A stretch of 64,000 bases of DNA from JAKOUY01 sp037045185. Its GTDB lineage: Bacteria > Actinomycetota > Acidimicrobiia > Acidimicrobiales > Ilumatobacteraceae. The notes under the pieces are model-generated. The model saw only the letters and a list, made by a program, of their open reading frames with translations, made no database searches and was not told where the DNA came from. Location of the stretch: NCBI GenBank assembly GCA_037045185.1, contig JBAOHQ010000001.1, forward strand, positions 242,099 through 306,098, written 5' to 3'. The position numbers and the translations under genes were made by a program. Shown here in pieces: positions 60,601 through 64,000 of this stretch (its first letter is position 1; the number at the start of each line of letters is the position of its first letter).

Positions 60601-60927
60601 CCGGCAGGCGCGTGTGGCGAGACGCGCCCCGACGGCCAGCAATCGCCGGTCGAGGGGGCCGAGCGACCGCGGCACCCCATGCTCGGTGACCAGCCGGGCG
60701 AAGCGCTCGGCGGCCCGGCGCGGCCGTTCCAGGCGAAGCACTTCGTCGGTGAGCTGCTGGACCAGCTCCCGCGCCTGTGGATCGGCCACGATCCGCGCCA
60801 GTCGCGCCTGACGGCGCCGCTCGGAGCGGGAGATCCCCCGCTGCGCATCGCGCAGGAGCCGTTCCGCCAGCGCGACAGCCCGTTCGGCCCGTCCGCTGTC
60901 ATCCGACGAATCCACAACCGGTTCCAC
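57674..60927 (-). CDS. putA: Bifunctional proline dehydrogenase/P5C dehydrogenase (one frameshift)
   Basis: The N-terminal frame starts near a GTG at 60927 and encodes an alpha-helical region up to LLAVGARLA; the frame then changes near 60612 to LPAVVMPLATRRIIAETRG. Here the fix is loss of two bases (a repeated AC) or gain of one, unlike the other frameshifts in the window. The proline dehydrogenase barrel (VNLDMEEYADLHLTVD, IKIRIVKGANLAMER, GVASHNLFDIAWAL) is followed by the aldehyde dehydrogenase half (VASPWNFPYAIPGGGVFAAL, ETSGKNALVI, catalytic Cys in FGHAGQKCSAASLAIV). About 1,083 residues, without the DNA-binding domain of enteric PutA. It oxidises proline to glutamate at the membrane. 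Confidence 0.88.
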
Positions 60928-61051
60928 ACCCGAAACGTAATCCGGGTACGTCGGCGGGATATCCACGCCTCTGTGCTGAAGACCGGCCGCCGCGAATCGG
61001 CTAGAAAACACTCGTCGCCGCCCGGCGACTCGAAAGGGCAATGCACCAACC

Positions 61052-64000
61052 GTGTCCTACGTACTGGCAGTCGACCTCGGCACCACCTTCACCGCGGCGT
61101 CCATCCTGCGCGACGGCGGGCAGCCCGGTGTCGTCACGCTGGAGCACCACGGCACGTCGGTCCCGTCGGTGTTGTGGATCGGTCCTGACGGCTCGACCCT
61201 GGTGGGCACGGCTGCCGCCCGGCGAGCCAGCACCGATGCCGCCCGGGTGGTGCGTGAGTTCAAGCGGCGCATCGGTGACACGACGCCCATCCTGGTCGGC
61301 GGGTCGCCGTACTCGGCCGAGCAGCTCAGCGCCCGGCTGCTGCGCTGGGTCTTCGACACGGTCTCCGAGCAGGAGGGCGCTCCCCCCATCGGCATGGCGG
61401 TCACCCACCCGGCGAACTGGGGACCGTACAAGCTGGAGCTGCTGAACCAGCTGCTGCGCATCGCCGAAGTCGGACCCACCGTCACGATCACCGAGCCGGA
61501 AGCCGCCGCCATCCAATACGCCTCCAGCGAGCGGTTGGAAGTCGGTCAGATCGTCACGGTCTACGACCTCGGCGGAGGCACCTTCGACGTCGCCATCCTG
61601 CAGAAGACCGAGACCGGCTTCACCATGCTGGGTGAGCCCGAGGGCGTGGAGCGCCTCGGCGGCATCGACTTCGACGCGGCCATCTACGGCGAGGTGGTCG
61701 AGCAGCTGGGCAGCGCGCTGGACGACGTGCCCCCCGACGACGCCGACTGGATCGCGGCGATCACCAAGCTGCGCGACGAGTGCACCCAGGCCAAAGAGAC
61801 GCTGTCGGTCGCCCCGGACGCGGTGATCGAGGTCTGGCTGCCCAATGGCCGGCACCAGGCAACCGTCACCGCGGAACGGTTCGCCACGCTCATCGAGCCG
61901 CCGATCATCGAGACCATCAAGGCGGTGCGCCGCGCCCTGCAGGGCGCCCACGTCGCCCCGGCCGACGTCAACCGCCTGCTCCTGGTGGGTGGATCGAGCC
62001 GGATCCCGATCATCCGCCAACTGGTAAGCGAGGAGCTGGGCATCCCCACCGCGGTGGACACCCACCCGAAGCACGCGGTCGCCCTCGGCGCGGCGCGCTT
62101 TGCCGCCTCAGCGGCATTCCGCCAGGAGCTCCCCACCAGCCGCATTGCCGAGGTCGCCGCGCCGGTGGACGAGGCCGCCGAGCAGGAACGTCACGACCAG
62201 CGCGTCAACCGCCGCGATGCGATGCGCGCCCTGGCCGCCAAGGTGGGCGGGATCGCCGCCGCCCGCGGCCGCACGGACCTGCAGGTCCGCATGGCCGAAC
62301 GCCAGGCACGCCTGCAGCAGCACACCGTGCGCGTGGTGGTCGCCGGAGATTTCAAGCAGGGCAAGAGCACCCTGGTGAACGCGCTGGTCGACCACGAGGT
62401 CTGCCCGGCGCACCCCGACTTCGCCACCGCCGTGCCCACCACCATCAGCCACGGCTACCAGCCCGACGCCAAGATCTACCGGGACCTGGAGCAGGACGAG
62501 CCCACGGTGGAGCGGATCGAGCTCAGCCAGGTGGGCCGGTTCGTCAGCGAGACCGAGGGCGCCGACCCGAACCGGGATCACGTCCGCAGCTGCGAGGTCA
62601 CCCTTCCGGTGCCCTGGCTGCAAGCCGGCTTCGAGCTCGTGGACATGCCCGGGTATGGCGGCCTCGACGCCACCGCCGGGGCGCGGATCCTCGCCGAACT
62701 GCGCAGCGCCCAGGCAGTGCTGTTCGTCTCCGACGCCAGCCAGGAAGCTCACCGCGCCGGAGCTCGACTTCTTGAAACTGGCGACGGACAACTGCGCCAA
62801 CGTCACCTGCGTGCTGTCGAAGATCGACAACTACGTGGACTGGCGGCTGATCCGGGACCTGGACACCCGCCACCTGCAACGGGCCGGGCTCGACGTGCCC
62901 ATCGTCCCGGTGTCGGCCCTCTTGCACCTCACCGCCGCCCGGCGGGCTCGACTGGAGTACGACGAGGAGAGCGGCATCGCCGACCTGGTCCGCCTGGTGT
63001 CCACCAGCATCGCCGACGAAGTCGAACGCCAGCAGGTTGCCGAGAGCGCCATCGACATCGAGGGAACCATCGCTCAGCTCCGTGGCGTCCTGCTCTCCGA
63101 GACCGGCGCCCTCGACCCCCAGCGGCACGCTGAGGTCGTCGCCGAGTTGAAGTCGGCGTTGCGCAACGTGGCCGGGCTTCGACTGGACAGCGCCGGGTGG
63201 CACCGCTTCCTGCGCGACGGCGTCGACGACCTGCGGGTCAGCACGCTGGACGAGCTGGAAGCGCAGATGCGTGACCTCACCACCGAGGCCGAGAGCGTGA
63301 TCGCGGCCAACGACCCCACCACGATCTGGGACGAGTTCCAGTCGTGGCTGCGCGCCCGGGCGACCAAGAGCGTCAGCGACATCTACGTCGCGGTGGCCAA
63401 CGACGTCAAGACCCTGGAAGAGCGGCTGCTCGAGCAGTTGGCGCATGCCGAGGCCGAGGCGCTGGCGTTCGAGTCCGGGTTGAGCTCACCGTTCATGGGT
63501 TCGCTGCGGCTGGACATCGTGGACAGCGCCTTCGAGGACCGGGCCACGAACGTGCTGATCGAGAAGCTCGTGGAGCGCCGCCGAACCGCTACTCGGCGTC
63601 GCCGGGTTCATCCCCGGTCTGGGCCCGGTCAGCCTGGCCGTCGCCGCGGTGGCCGGGTTGGTGTTCGGCCGGCGAGCCCTGCGCGAGCGCAAGGCCAGGG
63701 CCCTGGAGGGCCGGCGCGAGCAGGCCCGGGAGCACCTGCGCGAGTACGTCGAGGAGGTGCAGCGGCTGGTGGCCCGCAGCGTCGAGCGCTACAGCAGCCA
63801 CCTGTATCGCGGGATCCGCGATCACGTGCTGTCACGCACCGACCAGCTCGAGCGGTCGATCGAGGACGCGCTGCGCAGCGCCGGAGAGGCCAGCGGGCGC
63901 TCCGACGCCGAACGAGCCCAGCGTCTCGAGCAACTCCGCGGCGAGATCACCCAGACCGACGGCATCAGTGCCGACCTGCTGGCCCTGCGCAACGAGGTGG
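61052..64000 (+). CDS. Hsp70-type ATPase fused to dynamin-like GTPase (partial, two frameshifts)
   Basis: The gene starts with a GTG at 61052 and runs off the right edge. Residues 1 to about 365 are an Hsp70 actin-like ATPase (VLAVDLGTTFTAASIL, VYDLGGGTFDVAIL, LLLVGGSSRIPIIRQL) lacking the peptide-binding domain. After a short charged linker, without any stop, a dynamin-like GTPase begins: P-loop GDFKQGKSTLVNAL near residue 431 and DMPGYGG near 530. The frame shifts at 62745-62746 (one extra A), after which SKIDNYVDWR gives the G4 motif, and again near 63583 before a hydrophobic membrane segment (GVAGFIPGLGPVSLAVAAVA) and a coiled C-terminus. In actinobacteria such Hsp70-like and dynamin-like genes are usually separate neighbours. 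Membrane remodelling is a plausible role. Confidence 0.78.

Overview
This window is chromosomal DNA from a high-GC actinobacterium. The evidence is the strong G/C codon bias, GTG starts, a mycobacterial-type LexA box, an EthA-type monooxygenase, a WS/DGAT acyltransferase fragment, and a PII protein with the Tyr51 T-loop next to amtB. An Acidimicrobiia-like lineage is plausible, but that is inference. I see no phage, insertion sequence, CRISPR array or rRNA operon.

Region 1 (0.8-18 kb) looks like a complete catabolic and uptake locus for 2-aminobenzoate (anthranilate) or a close aromatic acid, handled as its CoA thioester. It has an aryl-CoA ligase, an Old Yellow Enzyme with a C-terminal fibronectin-III-like domain, SDR and enoyl-CoA hydratase enzymes, a RidA deaminase, a five-gene LIV-type ABC importer, a PaaX-type regulator, an acyl-CoA dehydrogenase, a fused flavin monooxygenase/OYE like 2-aminobenzoyl-CoA monooxygenase/reductase, a RutA-like flavin monooxygenase and a dienelactone-hydrolase fusion. 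The four promoter regions of the locus share a quasi-palindrome close to GTGACGACCGTCAC, a candidate operator.

Region 2 (18-25 kb) concerns nitrogen and nitric oxide. It holds a PII gene, amtB with a GlnR-like box, and an unusual cation/proton antiporter fused to a degenerate GlnD-like HD + ACT-ACT regulatory tail. A compact NsrR - YwiC-like - group III truncated hemoglobin operon follows.

Region 3 (25-46 kb) is mixed: EthA-type BVMO, SDR, an SOS-controlled dinB, a secreted lipase, an orphan AceE-like E1, a small secreted cysteine protein, a sulfurtransferase, a YefM/RelE-type toxin-antitoxin pair, tRNA-Glu and tRNA-Gln, gltX, a short NAD-glutamate dehydrogenase, a VIT1-family protein, an SGNH-acyltransferase and an aldehyde dehydrogenase.

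Region 4 (46-64 kb) carries branched-chain amino acid genes (cimA, ilvE, leuB). cimA is preceded by an unannotated leader peptide with four consecutive Ile codons and two hairpins, a classical attenuator layout. Next to it is a roughly 430-nt intergenic segment built of repeated UCCG-loop hairpins and ending in a strong terminator, probably a new structured RNA. It is followed by a ureohydrolase, palindromic tandem repeats, an MFS transporter, greA, an alpha/beta hydrolase, a UbiB-type kinase, an FKBP lipoprotein, putA, and a gene fusing an Hsp70-type ATPase to a dynamin-like GTPase that runs off the right edge.

From 22 kb onward about a dozen genes, including housekeeping ones (gltX, leuB, gdh, putA), are broken by single frameshifts, almost all repaired by removing one base. 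This looks like insertion-type sequencing or assembly error rather than gene decay, so I annotate these as single genes with a stated frameshift position.
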